7,340 nucleotides of DNA from Rubrobacter sp. Lineage in GTDB: Bacteria > Actinomycetota > Rubrobacteria > Rubrobacterales > Rubrobacteraceae. Positions 6,566-7,340 of this stretch are shown here, piece by piece. The stretch spans positions 1 through 7,340 of the forward strand of contig JADDPV010000198.1 of the NCBI GenBank assembly GCA_016781705.1, written 5' to 3'. Under the pieces are notes generated by a model. It saw nothing but the letters and a program-made list of their open reading frames with translations. It was not told the origin of the DNA and ran no database searches. The position numbers were made by a program, and so were the translations under genes. Within the stretch, counting starts at the first letter, position 1. Every line of letters starts with the position of its first letter.

Positions 6566-7340
6566 TTAGGAAAGCGCGTCCTCCATCGCGGTCGCGGCCC
6601 GGTCGCCCATACCGGGCAGGACGTGGGAGTAGGTGTCCAGGGTGATCGCGATGTTGGCGTGCCCGAGGAGCTCCTGGACGAGCTTGGGGTGGACGCCCTG
6701 CTTCAGAAGCAGCGTGGCGCAGGTGTGCCGGAGGTCGTGGAAGCGGACCCGAGGCAGCCCCGCCCGTCGGAGGAGCGGCGCGAACGAGCGCCTCCTGAGG
6801 TTGGTGGGGTTATAGACCGTTCCGGCCTCCGAGCCGAAGACGAGCCCCTCGTCCCCGTAGGCGTCTCCCGACCGCCCGATCTCCTCCACCTGCCGGGACA
6901 AGTGCCCGCGCAGCGCCCGCACGGCCGCCCCGGTGAGCGGGATGGCGCGGCGGCTCTTCTTCGTCTTGGGCTCGCCCAGGAGCAAGCGCCCGCCGTTCGC
7001 GGTGACGGTGCGCCGGACGCTCAGCCTGGCGTTCTCGAGGTCCACGTCCTGCCACTTGAGGGCCAAAAGCTCCCCCTGACGCATCCCGGTGGTCACCGCC
7101 AGCACGTAGAGGGCCTCGAAGCGATCGCCGCGCGCCGCGTCCAGGAGGCGGCGCGCCTCCTCGGCTGAGAGGGTTCGCATCTCCTCCTCGGCGACGGGCC
7201 TCGGGGCCTTGACCGCCTCGGCGACGTTGCGCGGGAGCATCCGCCACTCGACGGCCTGGGCGAGCGCCTTGTGCAGGGTCACGTGGAGCTTGTTGACGCT
7301 CGCGGGGGCCAAGCCGGCGTCGAGCCGGTCCCGGTAGAAG
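6566..7340 (-). CDS. Tyrosine recombinase / phage-type integrase, N-terminus beyond the window (partial)
   Basis: A site-specific recombinase of the phage integrase family, which integrates or excises mobile DNA through a covalent phosphotyrosine intermediate. About 257 residues are visible. The frame is open to the window edge (codons for FYRDRLDAGL precede the first internal TTG at 7312), so the arm-type or core-binding N-terminus is cut by the window and not by mutation. The end of the core-binding domain (SVNKLHVTLHKALAQAVEW) leads into a complete catalytic domain: Arg in TTGMRQGELLAL (codon 7081-7079), Lys in EPKTKKSRRAIPL, HDLRHTCATLLL with the His-x-x-Arg pair, LLGHANI with the second His, and the nucleophile Tyr in TLDTYSHV (codon 6631-6629). 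All catalytic residues are present, so it looks active. It lies 68 bp upstream of cas3 on the same strand. No attachment site or tRNA gene is visible in the window. It is not a Cas protein; the link to the operon is positional. Confidence 0.94.
   Translation of the reverse strand, partial: FYRDRLDAGLAPASVNKLHVTLHKALAQAVEWRMLPRNVAEAVKAPRPVAEEEMRTLSAEEARRLLDAARGDRFEALYVLAVTTGMRQGELLALKWQDVDLENARLSVRRTVTANGGRLLLGEPKTKKSRRAIPLTGAAVRALRGHLSRQVEEIGRSGDAYGDEGLVFGSEAGTVYNPTNLRRRSFAPLLRRAGLPRVRFHDLRHTCATLLLKQGVHPKLVQELLGHANIAITLDTYSHVLPGMGDRAATAMEDALS

Noticed and set aside
1..7340. CRISPR array
   Set aside because: No regularly spaced repeats of 25-40 bases are visible on either strand; the array probably lies beyond cas2, outside position 1.

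Overview
The window is a compact type I-C CRISPR-Cas operon lying entirely on the minus strand, so it reads from high to low coordinates. A tyrosine recombinase/integrase gene sits just upstream of it on the same strand. The very high GC content, the strong GC bias at third codon positions and the overall protein style suggest a high-GC actinobacterium, possibly Rubrobacter-like. That assignment is a guess from style and rests on no marker gene.

Layout in the direction of transcription: an integrase whose N-terminus lies beyond the window edge (7340 to 6566); a 68-bp gap holding the only plausible operon promoter and the cas3 ribosome binding site; cas3 with fused HD nuclease and helicase (6497 to 4266); cas5c (4251 to 3547); cas8c (3550 to 1829), with a probable internal start at 2254 for the small subunit Cas11c; cas7c (1828 to 710); cas4 (700 to 77); and the first 25 codons of cas1 (75 to 1), which runs off the window. 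This is the standard I-C order. cas2 and the CRISPR array are expected beyond position 1, and no array repeats are visible here. No stretch over 300 bases lacks a gene.

How the parts work together, by family knowledge: Cas5c cuts the pre-crRNA and caps the 5' handle, Cas7c coats the spacer, and Cas8c recognises the PAM and recruits Cas3. Cas11c lines the belly of the complex. Cas3 unwinds and degrades the bound target. Cas4 with Cas1 and Cas2 selects and trims new spacers. The genes are tightly coupled, with one ATGA overlap, one stop codon directly abutting a start, and gaps of 1, 9 and 14 nt.

I see no new class of system. The points that depart from, or add to, the routine picture are: a Cas5c whose presumed catalytic Tyr and His are replaced by Phe and Tyr; a Cas7c with an insertion of roughly 70 residues before its conserved core; a well-formed internal start for Cas11c; and an integrase abutting the operon.
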